A stretch of 64,000 nt of DNA, from positions 169,421-233,420 of the forward strand of contig NZ_QBFD01000025.1 in NCBI RefSeq assembly GCF_003335585.1. The letters run 5' to 3'. Positions 17,308-26,242 of the stretch are shown here, piece by piece. The notes under the pieces were generated by a model. It was not told the origin of the DNA, did no database searches, and was given only the letters and a program-made list of their open reading frames with translations. This DNA comes from Sulfitobacter sp. DFL-14 (GTDB taxonomy: Bacteria; Pseudomonadota; Alphaproteobacteria; Rhodobacterales; Rhodobacteraceae). The position numbers were made by a program, and so were the translations under genes. Position 1 is the first letter of the stretch; each line of letters starts with the position of its first letter.

Positions 17308-18830
17308 TGCCGGGTCTCCTCTGTCGCCATCTGTTTGAGCATGCGTCGGATCACCTTGCCGGTGACTGTCATCGGCAGTTCCTCAAGAAAGGTGATTTCC
17401 CTTGGGTATGAATAGCTTGCAAGCCGTTCCCTGACCCAGTCCTGCAATTCGGATGCGGTCACCTCGGCCTTGTCCTTGCGCACCACATAGGCCTTCACGA
17501 TCTCGGTGCGCAGCGCGTCGGGCTTGCCCACGACGCCGCAGGTGGCCACGCCCGGATGGGTCAGCAGGCAATCCTCGATCTCTGCCGGGCCGATCCGGTA
17601 GCCGGCAGAGGTGATCACATCGTCCTCACGCCCCACAAAGCGCAGGAAATCGCCCTCCCACCGGCCCCGGTCCCCCATCACCAGCCAGTCGCCGCGAAAC
17701 TTCTCGGCGGTGGCTTCGGGCCGGTTCCAGTATCCCAGCATCATGGAGGCCGATCCGCGCCGCACGGCCACGTCACCCTCGCCCTCACCCTCAACCGGCT
17801 GGCCTGCATCGTCGATCACCGCCACCTCATGCCCCGGCACCGCCTTGCCAATACAACCTGCGCGGGCGGGATAGTCCACCCCGCAGCTTGACGCGACCAT
17901 ATTGCATTCCGTCTGGCCGTAGAATTCGTTGATCTGAAGGCCGAATGCACCCTGCCCCCAGGCCAGCATCTCGGCCCCCAGCGGCTCGCCCCCGCTGGCG
18001 ACAGAGCGCAGGCCCGGCAGCGCCCGGTCTGCTGCCCTGAGCATGCGCAGGGCCGTCGGCGGAAAGAAGACGTTGCGCACATCGCCGCGTGAGATGACAT
18101 CGGCGCAGCCTTCGGGGGTGAACTTGGTCATCCGTGCGGCCACGACGGGCACGCCCAGCGCAAGCCCCGGCATCAGTACATCGAACAGCCCGCCGATCCA
18201 TGCCCAGTCGGCGGGGGTCCACAGGCAATCGCCCGGCTGACCAAGGTAATCGTGGCTGATCGCCACGCCCGGCAGATGCCCGGTCAGGACCCGGTGGCCA
18301 TGCAAGGCCCCCTTGGGCGTGCCGGTGGTGCCGGAAGTATAGATCAGCACGGCAGGGTCATCGGGCGCGGTATCGGCAAAATCCACGGTTGCACCGTCAA
18401 TCCCGACGTCCGCCGCAATCCAGGGTTCAGCCAGCCCGCCAAGCAGATCAGCCCCTTCCGGGTCCGTCAGCACAATCTCGCATCCCGCGTCGCCTGCGCG
18501 GGAGGCCAGGGCATCCCGTTTGAACAGCTTGAACAGCGGGACCGAGATTGCGCCGATCTTCCAGATCGCCAGATGCACCGCCGCGCACCACGGTCCCTGG
18601 CTGAGCAGCACGCCCACCCGGTCCCCCTGCGCAACACGCGCCATCAGGGCGCGCGCAAGGCCATCCGTCATCCGCGACAGTTCCCCATGGCTGACATCGC
18701 GCCGCCCCGGCCCGGTCAGATCGACGATCGCCAATGCATCAGATGGCCTTGCGAGACATTGCGCGGCCATGTTCAGCCGATCCGGCAGATCCCAGGTGCC
18801 ATCCGCATGCAGCCCTTGCAGATCACTCAT
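17304..18830 (-). CDS. AMP-dependent acyl-CoA synthetase
   Basis: A 508-residue adenylate-forming enzyme. The phosphate-binding loop YTSGTTGTPKG is at 164-174, the A5-type NEFYGQTECN motif in the middle, the hinge GYRIGPAEIED in the C-terminal part, and the catalytic lysine at about 492 in TVTGKVIRR. It activates a carboxylic acid to its CoA thioester via an acyl-adenylate. Placement between isovaleryl-CoA dehydrogenase and liuB suggests a branched- or short-chain acid such as isovalerate, which is inference. The ATG at 18830 has GGAG upstream; the frame's earlier start at 18869 lacks this. Confidence 0.92.
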   Translation of the reverse strand: MSDLQGLHADGTWDLPDRLNMAAQCLARPSDALAIVDLTGPGRRDVSHGELSRMTDGLARALMARVAQGDRVGVLLSQGPWCAAVHLAIWKIGAISVPLFKLFKRDALASRAGDAGCEIVLTDPEGADLLGGLAEPWIAADVGIDGATVDFADTAPDDPAVLIYTSGTTGTPKGALHGHRVLTGHLPGVAISHDYLGQPGDCLWTPADWAWIGGLFDVLMPGLALGVPVVAARMTKFTPEGCADVISRGDVRNVFFPPTALRMLRAADRALPGLRSVASGGEPLGAEMLAWGQGAFGLQINEFYGQTECNMVASSCGVDYPARAGCIGKAVPGHEVAVIDDAGQPVEGEGEGDVAVRRGSASMMLGYWNRPEATAEKFRGDWLVMGDRGRWEGDFLRFVGREDDVITSAGYRIGPAEIEDCLLTHPGVATCGVVGKPDALRTEIVKAYVVRKDKAEVTASELQDWVRERLASYSYPREITFLEELPMTVTGKVIRRMLKQMATEETRQ

Positions 18831-18893
18831 CTGCGATGCTCCGGCACTGGAGATTCGGCAAGGCCCCAATCGTTCTGTGGCAGATCGCTGAGG

Positions 18894-19295
18894 TCAGTCA
18901 TTTCCCAACTCCTTTTGAAGTTGTCCAAGCTCCCGATCCAGGAAGAAGGATGTGATCGAGCGGATGATCACCAGCAAAAGCAGGAATATCAGGTCGGTAA
19001 ACCGCAGGCTCAGCGCGGTGTGGATCACGTCGGAGACGATGAACAGCTCCAGACCGGCCAGGATATAACGCCCCAGTTCAACCCGTTCACGGTTGGTGCG
19101 GCGCACCCGGTCGACACCGCGGCGCGCGATCTCTGCCTGGGTCACCCCCAGGATGAAGCGCGCGGCACCGACCAACAGCAGCGCGATGGCCGCCAGATCA
19201 ATGAAGGTCGCGCACCATTCCAGCACCACGACAAGACCGTGGAGGTGCCCATGCAGAACTCCACCTTCTGCCTTGAGGTCGATCAGGCTGTCCAT
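18894..19295 (-). CDS. DUF1622 membrane protein
   Basis: A 133-residue protein with three membrane helices (about 21-46, 74-90, 97-115), an R-rich loop between the first two (RRGVDRVRRTNRERVELGRY) and a charged C-terminus. The pattern and the segment ELGRYILAGLELFIVSDVIHT fit the DUF1622 family, which has no assigned function. It lies between liuA and the acyl-CoA synthetase gene, in the same orientation, with about 60-base gaps. No link to leucine catabolism can be read from the sequence. Confidence 0.82.
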   Translation of the reverse strand: MDSLIDLKAEGGVLHGHLHGLVVVLEWCATFIDLAAIALLLVGAARFILGVTQAEIARRGVDRVRRTNRERVELGRYILAGLELFIVSDVIHTALSLRFTDLIFLLLLVIIRSITSFFLDRELGQLQKELGND

Positions 19296-19320
19296 TTCGG
19301 TCGCTCCCGTGATACGCCCG

Positions 19321-19605
19321 TCATGCTTCGGGCCCTTCTGGCAGGGTGATCAGCCGCCCCGCGCGGTCCACGGGATAGATCGCCACATCCCCGCAATGCA
19401 CCTCGATCCAGACCTGCGCACTGCGGCCCGGCACGGCAACACAATCGGACTTTTGCCCGCCGTGGTCGGTCACATATCGTGCGGCAAAATGGTCGATCAC
19501 ATCCGTCTCCGTCATATGCGCGGCGATCCAGCCCTGCCGGAACAGCAGCAGCCCCGCCAACAGGGTCAGCACCGCCAGAGGTGTCCACCACAGCCAGCGC
19601 GGCAT
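19321..19605 (-). CDS. hypothetical single-helix membrane protein
   Basis: A 94-residue protein with one N-terminal membrane helix (about 4-24) and a small soluble domain (30-94) with two cysteines (C55 and C71) that could form a disulfide outside the membrane. Phrases such as VIDHFAARYVTDHGG and RSAQVWIEVHCGD look globular. The family is unknown to me. It follows liuA by three bases, so it is almost certainly in the same transcript. Confidence 0.7.
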   Translation of the reverse strand: MPRWLWWTPLAVLTLLAGLLLFRQGWIAAHMTETDVIDHFAARYVTDHGGQKSDCVAVPGRSAQVWIEVHCGDVAIYPVDRAGRLITLPEGPEA

Positions 19606-19608
19606 CGC

Positions 19609-20772
19609 CTAGCCCATCGCCGCCATCATCTCGCGGCCCACCAGCATCCGCCGGATTTCCGAAGTGCCGGCCCCGATCTCCATCAGCTTGGCATCGCGGA
19701 AAATGCGTGCCACGGCCGTGTCGTTCAGATAGCCCGCCCCGCCCATCGCCTGCACCGCCTGATGCGCCTGTGTCATCGCCTGTTCCGATGCGTAAAGGCA
19801 GCAGGCCGCCGCGTCCTGACGGGTCACATTGCCCCGGTCACAGGCCTGCGCCACGCTATAGACATAGGCCCGGGCCGAGTTCATCGCCGTGTACATATCC
19901 GCCAGCTTGCCCTGCATGAGCTGAAAATTCCCGATCGGCTGACCGAACTGCTTGCGTTCGCTCACATAGGGCATGACCTCGTCCAGGCAGGCCGCCATGG
20001 TGCCAAGGCCGATGCCCGCCAGCACGACACGTTCATAATCCAGCCCCGACATCAGGACTGCCACGCCGCGCCCCTCTTCGCCCAGCACATTCTCGAAGGG
20101 CACTTCCACATCGTCAAAAACCAGCTCACCGGTGTTCGATCCGCGCATCCCCAGCTTGTCCAGGTGGTGCGGGGTGCTGAACCCCTTCATGCCGCGTTCG
20201 ATCAGAAAGGCGGTGATGCCCCTGGACCCGGCCTCCGGGTCGGTCTTGGCATAGACCACCAGGGTCTCTGCATTGGGCGCATTGGTGATCCAGTACTTGT
20301 TGCCCGACAGGCGGAAATGATCGTTGCGCTTTTCCGCGCGCAGCTTCATCGACACCACGTCGCTGCCGGCCCCCGCCTCTGACATGGCCAGCGCACCGAC
20401 ATGTTCGCCGGTGCACAGCTTTGGCAGGTATTTCGCCTTTTGCTCCGGCGTGCCGTTCAATTTGATCTGGTTGACGCAGAGGTTCGAATGCGCGCCGTAG
20501 GACAGAGAAACGGAAGCCGAGGCGCGGGCGATCTCTTCGACCGCAACGACATGGGCAACATAGCCAAGGCCGGAACCGCCGTATTCTTCCTCCACCGTCA
20601 TGCCCAGAAGGCCCAGTTCGCCCATCTCGGTCCAGAGTTCGGGCGGAAAGTCGTTTTTGGCGTCGATCTCTGCCGCCTTCGGTTTGACCCGTTCCTGTGC
20701 CCAGCGGTGGACCATCTCGCGCAGTGCCGCGACATCTTCACCCAGATCGAAACTCATACTCGCGTTAAACAT
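19609..20772 (-). CDS. liuA: isovaleryl-CoA dehydrogenase
   Basis: An FAD acyl-CoA dehydrogenase of 387 residues. The key point is the position of the catalytic base: [13 protein letters not shown] puts a glutamate at 247, the site used by isovaleryl-CoA dehydrogenases, rather than near residue 370 as in most relatives. FAD/substrate blocks are [10 protein letters not shown] (131-140), WITNAP (161-166) and QAMGGAGYL near the C-terminus. The ATG at 20772 follows GGGGGAGG; an upstream frame start at 20793 is unlikely. It opens the liu cluster and has an operator-like palindrome in its promoter. Confidence 0.96.
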   Translation of the reverse strand: MFNASMSFDLGEDVAALREMVHRWAQERVKPKAAEIDAKNDFPPELWTEMGELGLLGMTVEEEYGGSGLGYVAHVVAVEEIARASASVSLSYGAHSNLCVNQIKLNGTPEQKAKYLPKLCTGEHVGALAMSEAGAGSDVVSMKLRAEKRNDHFRLSGNKYWITNAPNAETLVVYAKTDPEAGSRGITAFLIERGMKGFSTPHHLDKLGMRGSNTGELVFDDVEVPFENVLGEEGRGVAVLMSGLDYERVVLAGIGLGTMAACLDEVMPYVSERKQFGQPIGNFQLMQGKLADMYTAMNSARAYVYSVAQACDRGNVTRQDAAACCLYASEQAMTQAHQAVQAMGGAGYLNDTAVARIFRDAKLMEIGAGTSEIRRMLVGREMMAAMG

Positions 20773-20797
20773 CGTCGCCTCCCCCAAGGTCATTTAT

Positions 20798-20811
20798 TGA
20801 ACGCACGTTCA
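20798..20811. promoter_or_regulatory. palindromic operator candidate upstream of liuA
   Basis: A perfect palindrome, TGAACG-CA-CGTTCA, 14 bases long, that starts 26 bases upstream of the liuA ATG and abuts the -10 region of the candidate promoter. This is a usual position for a repressor site at the transcription start. TetR-type regulators bind such short dyads, and liu genes are typically controlled by LiuR or LiuQ, but no regulator gene is next to it and the binder is unknown. Confidence 0.6.
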
Positions 20812-20812
20812 T

Positions 20813-20841
20813 TACTTACGCCCCGCCCGTGGTTGCGTCAA
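20813..20841 (-). promoter_or_regulatory. candidate promoter of the liu cluster
   Basis: On the minus strand TTGACG (20841-20836), five of six consensus, is separated by 17 bases from TAAGTA (20818-20813), a weak -10. Transcription would start within the adjacent TGAACG/CGTTCA dyad. Inference from sequence only. Confidence 0.45.
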
Positions 20842-20900
20842 GCCTCTCTGCTTCTGTGACGCGGCGCCCCTCCCGGTCGCAGCACCCGGGCAGCACAGCA

Positions 20901-21098
20901 ATGCAGGCAAAGGATACATCAAGCGCAAAGGATCCGGGAAAGGAATTCTGGGACCGGATGGAGGACCTGCGGGCCGGAGTGTGGGCAACGCCCTGCGTCT
21001 TTGACCAGAGTGAGTTTGCCGCCGTCCACTTGATATGGAGTCCCGGCGCGTCGGGTCAACCCGCCGCGGGTCTCAGGCCTTTTGAAACACCGCACTGA
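20901..21098 (+). pseudogene. possible remnant of a general-stress-protein-26-type PPOX gene
   Basis: An open frame of 65 codons whose first ~30 residues (KEFWDRMEDLRAGVWAT) resemble the N-terminus of pyridoxamine-oxidase-like general stress proteins, which begin with a FWD.(L/M)ED.RAGM pattern. After this the similarity stops and the frame runs 26 bases into the 3' end of the opposing aminotransferase gene. A full protein would need about 150 residues. I read it as a truncated fragment left by a rearrangement; a chance frame cannot be excluded. Confidence 0.33.
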
Positions 21099-22266
21099 CT
21101 TCCGCCCGGATGATCCGGGCGATCAACGCGCAATCGTCCAGCGAGAATGTCAACGGCACCCGCATGTCGACAATCCCCGCCAGCACCGCATCGCTGGCTG
21201 GCATTTTCTCGGACGCCACGTAGCGCCATGAATCGTAGCGGCTGGTAAAGCCCACCGGCTCCGCCGCCCCGAACCATTTCAGCTCCACCCCCCGCGCCAG
21301 ACAGCGGCGCAGAACTTCCCTGACCGCGCCCGCCTCCCAGCCTGCCAGCAGGAACTGTATCGAAGAGCCCACGATGCTTTCCTCAGCGGGCCTTTCGATC
21401 ACCGTCAGACCCGGCGTGTCCCGCAGACCCGCCTCGATCGCATAATAGCGTTCATTCCAGCGCGCACACTGCCGATCCAGATCGCGCAGCTGGGGCCGCA
21501 GGACCGCGGCGCGCAGATTGTCCATCCGGCCCGACACATTGGGGGTCTCGTAGCGGATCGTCTCGAAGGCTTCTTTCGGTGGCCCCGCGCGGTGGCTTTC
21601 ATAGAGCATGTAAGAGCCCGACAGCATCACCGCCCGGGCGGCGACCTGCGGATCGTCTGTCACCAGCAGCCCGCCTTCGCCTGCGTTCATATGCTTGTAG
21701 GTCTGGCAGGAATAGCACCCCACCTTTCCCTGCGTGCCGGAGGGCACGCCTTTCCAGGCGGCCCCCATGGTATGGGCACAATCCTCGATCACCGTGATGC
21801 CATGGGCATCGCACAGCGCCATCAGCGCCTCCATATCGGCAAGATGGCCGCGCATGTGGCTCAGCAGCAGAACATTTGCCTGACCGGCCTTTGCCGCCAG
21901 ATCCTCCAGATCAATCACCAGCCGCGGGGTCACGCCCACAAAGACCGGCTGCGCCCCGAGGGCGGCAATCGCGCCCGGCACCGGGGCCAGGGTAAAGGCA
22001 TTGGTCAGCACCCTGTCCCCCGGCCTGACACCGACCGCACGCAATGCCGTTCCCATGGCATAGCCGCCGGAGGCCACCGCGAGGCAATAGCGCGCGCCGA
22101 CCTTGGCCGCGAATTCCTGTTCCAGCAGGACGGTCTGCGCCACCTCGCCGGGGGCCGTGTTGTAACGGTGCAACCGGCCCGAGCGCATGACGGCGACCGC
22201 CGCCTCGATCCCCTCTTCGGGGATCGGCTCCTGCTGGGTGAAACTGCCGCTGAACACCTCCGTCAC
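21073..22266 (-). CDS. DegT/DnrJ/EryC1/StrS aminotransferase family protein
   Basis: A 397-residue PLP enzyme of the sugar aminotransferase family. The cofactor lysine is K191 in CYSCQTYKHMNAGEGG, and D162 of VIEDCAHTMGA binds the pyridine nitrogen. N-terminal blocks (LHRYNTAPGE, LAVASGGYAMGTAL) fit the fold. These enzymes aminate keto-sugar nucleotides or related substrates; the substrate is not evident. I start at the GTG at 22266, which overlaps the gph stop (GTGA); a second GTG three codons in is possible. No other sugar-nucleotide gene surrounds it apart from gph and the divergent glmU-glmS. Confidence 0.88.
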   Translation of the reverse strand: MTEVFSGSFTQQEPIPEEGIEAAVAVMRSGRLHRYNTAPGEVAQTVLLEQEFAAKVGARYCLAVASGGYAMGTALRAVGVRPGDRVLTNAFTLAPVPGAIAALGAQPVFVGVTPRLVIDLEDLAAKAGQANVLLLSHMRGHLADMEALMALCDAHGITVIEDCAHTMGAAWKGVPSGTQGKVGCYSCQTYKHMNAGEGGLLVTDDPQVAARAVMLSGSYMLYESHRAGPPKEAFETIRYETPNVSGRMDNLRAAVLRPQLRDLDRQCARWNERYYAIEAGLRDTPGLTVIERPAEESIVGSSIQFLLAGWEAGAVREVLRRCLARGVELKWFGAAEPVGFTSRYDSWRYVASEKMPASDAVLAGIVDMRVPLTFSLDDCALIARIIRAEVSAVFQKA

Positions 22267-22937
22267 GCCGCGGCCCCCACCAGGCCCAGGATGATGTCGT
22301 GCAGATCGTCGTAATGGTTCAGCAAGGCCTCGGGCGCTAGCGCCGCCATGTCGCCACCTGCCGGACCGAACGTCACCAGCACACAGGGCACCCTTGCGTT
22401 GCGTGCGGTGTTGCGGTCGGTATCGCTGTCGCCGATCAGCACACAAAGTGCGGGATCGCCCCCGGCACGGCGCGCCGTCTCAAACAGGTGTTCAGGGTCG
22501 GGCTTGCGCACCGCCAGCGTGTCGGCCCCCAGCATCGCGTCAAAGACCTCTCGCACGCCCAGTCGGGTCAACAACGTGTTGGCGAGTTCCTCGGGTTTGT
22601 TGGTGCAGATTGCCACGCGGTATCCTGCCTGCTTCAGCCGGATGACCGCTTCCATCGCGCCGGGATAGAGCGTGGTGTGCGTGTCGATGTTGCGTGCGTA
22701 GGCTTCGAGCAGCTTCGGATAACAGGCGTTGATGGTGTCCACATCGTCCGACCGTCCCAGCCGGCCCATTCCAAGTTTCAGCATGGCGCGCCCGCCGCGC
22801 AGGGCGGTGCCGGCATCGGCCACCGGGTCCAGCAGATCGCCTGCTCCCATCTCCCGGAAACAGGCATTCGCAGCCGCGATCAGATCACCGCTGGTGTCCG
22901 CAAGTGTCCCGTCCAGATCAAAAACAACCGTCTTCAT
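22263..22937 (-). CDS. gph: HAD-superfamily phosphatase, phosphoglycolate phosphatase-like
   Basis: A 224-residue HAD hydrolase: nucleophile D7 in FDLDGTLADT, a helical cap (about 15-85), motif II in ICTNKP, a lysine in AVRKPDPEHLF and the acidic motif LIGDSDTD. The pattern RKPDPEHL and the cap type fit Gph, which hydrolyses 2-phosphoglycolate. Related phosphatases for other sugar phosphates look similar. I start at the ATG at 22937 after GGGGGTGG; the open frame extends 39 codons further but overlaps the divergent promoter region of glmU. Confidence 0.86.
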   Translation of the reverse strand: MKTVVFDLDGTLADTSGDLIAAANACFREMGAGDLLDPVADAGTALRGGRAMLKLGMGRLGRSDDVDTINACYPKLLEAYARNIDTHTTLYPGAMEAVIRLKQAGYRVAICTNKPEELANTLLTRLGVREVFDAMLGADTLAVRKPDPEHLFETARRAGGDPALCVLIGDSDTDRNTARNARVPCVLVTFGPAGGDMAALAPEALLNHYDDLHDIILGLVGAAA

Positions 22938-23066
22938 ACCACCCCCGTATGCGCGGTTCCCCGCCCGCTCTTGTTGCAAGCCGCAACCTATCTTGATGCC
23001 CGTCACCCTTGCGCCTTTGTGCGTAGGGGGTAAAGAGAATGCAAGGTAGAGCATAAAGAGAACGAT

Positions 23067-24419
23067 ATGAAAACGTCACTGATCATCCTTGCCGCAGGCA
23101 AAGGCACACGGATGAATTCGGACCTGCCCAAGGTCCTGCACACCATCGCGGGCGAGCCGATGCTGATCCATGCCATGGAATCCGGCCGCGTGCTGGAACC
23201 GGAACTGACCGTCGTCGTTGCAGGCCACAGCGCCGAACAGGTGCGCGCCGCCACCCTGGCCCATGACCCCGATGCAACCGTGGTCGAGCAGGAAGAACAG
23301 CTTGGCACAGCCCATGCGGTCGCCCAGGCCCGTCCGGCGCTGGCGGATTTCGACGGCATGGCCGTGGTGCTTTACGGCGATACCCCCTTTATCCAGCCCG
23401 AAACGCTGGAGCGGATGCAGGCCGCGCTTGACCATCACGATGTCGCCGTCCTGGGGTTCCAGGCCGCCGATCCCGCCCGCTACGGCCGGTTGGTGATGCA
23501 GGGCGACACATTGGAACGGATTGTGGAATTCAAGGACGCGACAGAGGCGGAGCGCGCGATCACCCTGTGCAACTCCGGCGTGGTCGCCGCACGGGCCGAC
23601 CTGCTGTTCGAGCTGATCGACGGGGTCGGCAATGACAATGCCGCCGGTGAATATTACCTCACCGACATTGTCGGCCTGGCCCGCGCGCGGGGTCTGAGCG
23701 CCACCGCGGTCACCTGCGACGAGGCCGAGACCATGGGCGTGAACTCCCGCGCGGATCTGGCCCTGGCCAATGCCGCCTTCCAGACCCGCGCCCGCGCTGG
23801 TCTGCTGGAGGATGGCGTGACCCTGATGGCCCCCGAAACCGTCTATCTGGCGCGCGACACCTACATCGGACGCGACACGCTGATCGAACCCAACGTGGTC
23901 TTTGGCCCCGGTGTCACGGTCGAATCCGGTGCCACGATCCGCGCCTTTTCCCATCTCGAAGGCTGCCATGTCTCGCGCGGTGGCATCGTCGGACCCTATG
24001 CCCGCCTGCGCCCCGGTGCGGAGCTTGCCGAAGACGTGCGCATCGGCAACTTTGTCGAAATCAAGAATGCGCAGGTGGCCGAAGGGGCCAAGATCAACCA
24101 CCTCAGCTATGTCGGTGACGCCTTTGTCGGTGCCGGCGCCAACCTGGGCGCGGGAACGATCACCTGCAACTACGACGGGGTGATGAAACATCACACCCAT
24201 ATCGGCGCGCGCGCCTTCATCGGCTCCAACACCATGCTGGTGGCCCCGGTCAGCATTGGCGAGGGCGCAATGACCGGCTCAGGCTCCGTCATCACATCGG
24301 ATGTGGAACCCGACGCCCTGGCCCTGGCCCGTGCGCCACAGGTCGAAAAACCCGGCATGGCGCGGAAATTATTCGAAATGTTGAAGGCCAAAAAGGCCAG
24401 AACCCAGCGAGGCAGCTGA
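23067..24419 (+). CDS. glmU: bifunctional UDP-N-acetylglucosamine pyrophosphorylase / glucosamine-1-phosphate acetyltransferase
   Basis: A 450-residue two-domain enzyme that makes UDP-GlcNAc for peptidoglycan and LPS. The uridyltransferase domain (1 to about 230) has the motif LAAGKGTRM (8-16) and VVLYGDTPF. The left-handed beta-helix domain (about 260-430) has hexapeptide repeats such as IGRDTLIEPNVVFGPG and the acetyl-CoA region NYDGVMKHHTHIG. It is transcribed away from gph, with an AGAGAAC site, and is followed two bases later by glmS, forming a glmU-glmS operon. Confidence 0.97.
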   Translation: MKTSLIILAAGKGTRMNSDLPKVLHTIAGEPMLIHAMESGRVLEPELTVVVAGHSAEQVRAATLAHDPDATVVEQEEQLGTAHAVAQARPALADFDGMAVVLYGDTPFIQPETLERMQAALDHHDVAVLGFQAADPARYGRLVMQGDTLERIVEFKDATEAERAITLCNSGVVAARADLLFELIDGVGNDNAAGEYYLTDIVGLARARGLSATAVTCDEAETMGVNSRADLALANAAFQTRARAGLLEDGVTLMAPETVYLARDTYIGRDTLIEPNVVFGPGVTVESGATIRAFSHLEGCHVSRGGIVGPYARLRPGAELAEDVRIGNFVEIKNAQVAEGAKINHLSYVGDAFVGAGANLGAGTITCNYDGVMKHHTHIGARAFIGSNTMLVAPVSIGEGAMTGSGSVITSDVEPDALALARAPQVEKPGMARKLFEMLKAKKARTQRGS

Positions 24420-24421
24420 TT

Positions 24422-26242
24422 ATGTGTGGAATTGTAGGGGTCCTGGGCAACCACGAAGCAGCGCCCATTCTAGTCGAGGCGCTGAAACGGCTCGAATACC
24501 GCGGCTATGACAGCGCCGGGATTGCCACCCTCAACCACGGCAAGCTCGACCGCCGCCGCGCGGTGGGCAAGCTGGTCAACCTCAGCGATCTGCTGGTGCA
24601 TGAGCCGCTGGCCGGAAAATCCGGCATCGGCCATACCCGCTGGGCCACCCATGGCGCCCCCACCGTGACCAATGCGCACCCCCACCGTGCAGGCGGCGTG
24701 GCGGTGGTTCACAACGGCATCATCGAGAACTTCCGCGAATTGCGCGAGGAACTCGCAGGCCACGGCGTCAATTTCGTGACCGAAACCGATACCGAAACCG
24801 TGGCCCTGCTGACCCAGCATTACATGGAACAGGGTGCCGCCCCGGTTGCGGCCGCCAAACAGGCCCTGTCGCGGCTGACCGGCGCCTTTGCGCTGGCCTT
24901 CCTCTTCGACGGCGAGGATGACCTGATGATCGCCGCGCGCAAGGGCTCGCCCCTGGCCATCGGCTATGGCACCGGCGAGATGTTCGTGGGCTCCGACGCC
25001 ATCGCCCTGTCCCCCCTGACCGACCGGATTTCCTATCTGGAGGAAGGCGACACCGCCGTCATCACCCGCACCTCGGTCGAGATCACCGACAGCACCGGTG
25101 CAGCCGTGCAGCGCCCGATCAAGACGATCCAGATCGACAGCACCCGCATCGACAAGGGCGGCCACAAGCATTTCATGGCCAAGGAGATCGCGGAACAACC
25201 CGGCGTTCTGGGCCAGGCACTGCAACATTACATCAGCAATGACGGGCAGATCCACCTGCCGGGGGCCGGGCTCGATTTCACCGGGATCGAACGCATCACC
25301 ATGGTCGCCTGCGGCACCGCCTTCTATGCCTGCCTGACCGCGAAATACTGGTTCGAACAGATCGCGCGCATCCCTGTCGAAGTCGATGTCGCCTCCGAAT
25401 ACCGCTACCGCGAACCGCCGATCACCTCCGGCACCCTGGCGATTTTTGTCAGCCAGTCGGGCGAAACCGCCGATACCCTGGCCGCCCTGCGCTATTGCGC
25501 GGGCAAGGTGGATACCATCGCCTCGGTGATCAACGTCCCCGAAAGCTCCATTGCCCGCGAAAGCGATCTTGCCCTGCCGATCTATGCGGGTGTCGAGGTT
25601 GGTGTCGCCTCCACCAAGGCCTTCACCTGTCAGTTGACGGTGCTCTTCATGCTGGTCCTGAAAGCCGCCCGGGACCGCGGCCTGCTGGACGCCGCCGCAA
25701 TGGCAGACCACATCCTTGCCCTGCGCGGCCTGCCATCGGTGATCAACAGCGCGCTGGAACAAAACCAGGCCATGCGCGACACCGCCTACAAGCTCTCGAC
25801 AGCCCGCGACGTGCTGTTCCTGGGCCGTGGCCAGATGTACCCACTGGCGCTGGAAGGCGCGCTGAAGCTCAAGGAAATCAGCTATATACATGCCGAAGCC
25901 TATGCTTCGGGTGAGTTGAAACACGGCCCCATCGCCCTGGTGGACGAAGAGGTCCCGGTGATCGTCATGGCCCCGCGCGACCCGCTTTTCGACAAGACGG
26001 TCAGCAACATGCAGGAAGTCATGGCGCGCAAGGGCAAGGTGATCCTGATCTCGGATGCCAAGGGTCTGGCCGAGGCCAGCGAAGGCACCTGGGCCTGCAT
26101 CGAAATGCCCACCATCGCCGATGCACTGGCCCCGATCCTCTATGCCCTGCCCGCACAGCTTCTGGCCTATCACACGGCGGTGGCCAAGGGCACCGATGTG
26201 GACCAGCCCCGCAACCTCGCGAAATCGGTGACCGTGGAATAA
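24422..26242 (+). CDS. glmS: glutamine-fructose-6-phosphate aminotransferase (isomerizing)
   Basis: A 606-residue enzyme making glucosamine-6-phosphate. The N-terminal glutaminase domain starts MCGIVGVLG with the catalytic Cys2. The two SIS domains follow, with VSQSGETADTLAAL and GRGQMYPLALEGALKLKEIS. The C-terminus ends AKSVTVE, as usual. The ribosome site lies in the end of glmU (GAGGCAG). I see no glmS ribozyme or a dedicated leader, as expected in a Gram-negative. Its stop overlaps the next gene's start (TAATG). Confidence 0.98.
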   Translation: MCGIVGVLGNHEAAPILVEALKRLEYRGYDSAGIATLNHGKLDRRRAVGKLVNLSDLLVHEPLAGKSGIGHTRWATHGAPTVTNAHPHRAGGVAVVHNGIIENFRELREELAGHGVNFVTETDTETVALLTQHYMEQGAAPVAAAKQALSRLTGAFALAFLFDGEDDLMIAARKGSPLAIGYGTGEMFVGSDAIALSPLTDRISYLEEGDTAVITRTSVEITDSTGAAVQRPIKTIQIDSTRIDKGGHKHFMAKEIAEQPGVLGQALQHYISNDGQIHLPGAGLDFTGIERITMVACGTAFYACLTAKYWFEQIARIPVEVDVASEYRYREPPITSGTLAIFVSQSGETADTLAALRYCAGKVDTIASVINVPESSIARESDLALPIYAGVEVGVASTKAFTCQLTVLFMLVLKAARDRGLLDAAAMADHILALRGLPSVINSALEQNQAMRDTAYKLSTARDVLFLGRGQMYPLALEGALKLKEISYIHAEAYASGELKHGPIALVDEEVPVIVMAPRDPLFDKTVSNMQEVMARKGKVILISDAKGLAEASEGTWACIEMPTIADALAPILYALPAQLLAYHTAVAKGTDVDQPRNLAKSVTVE

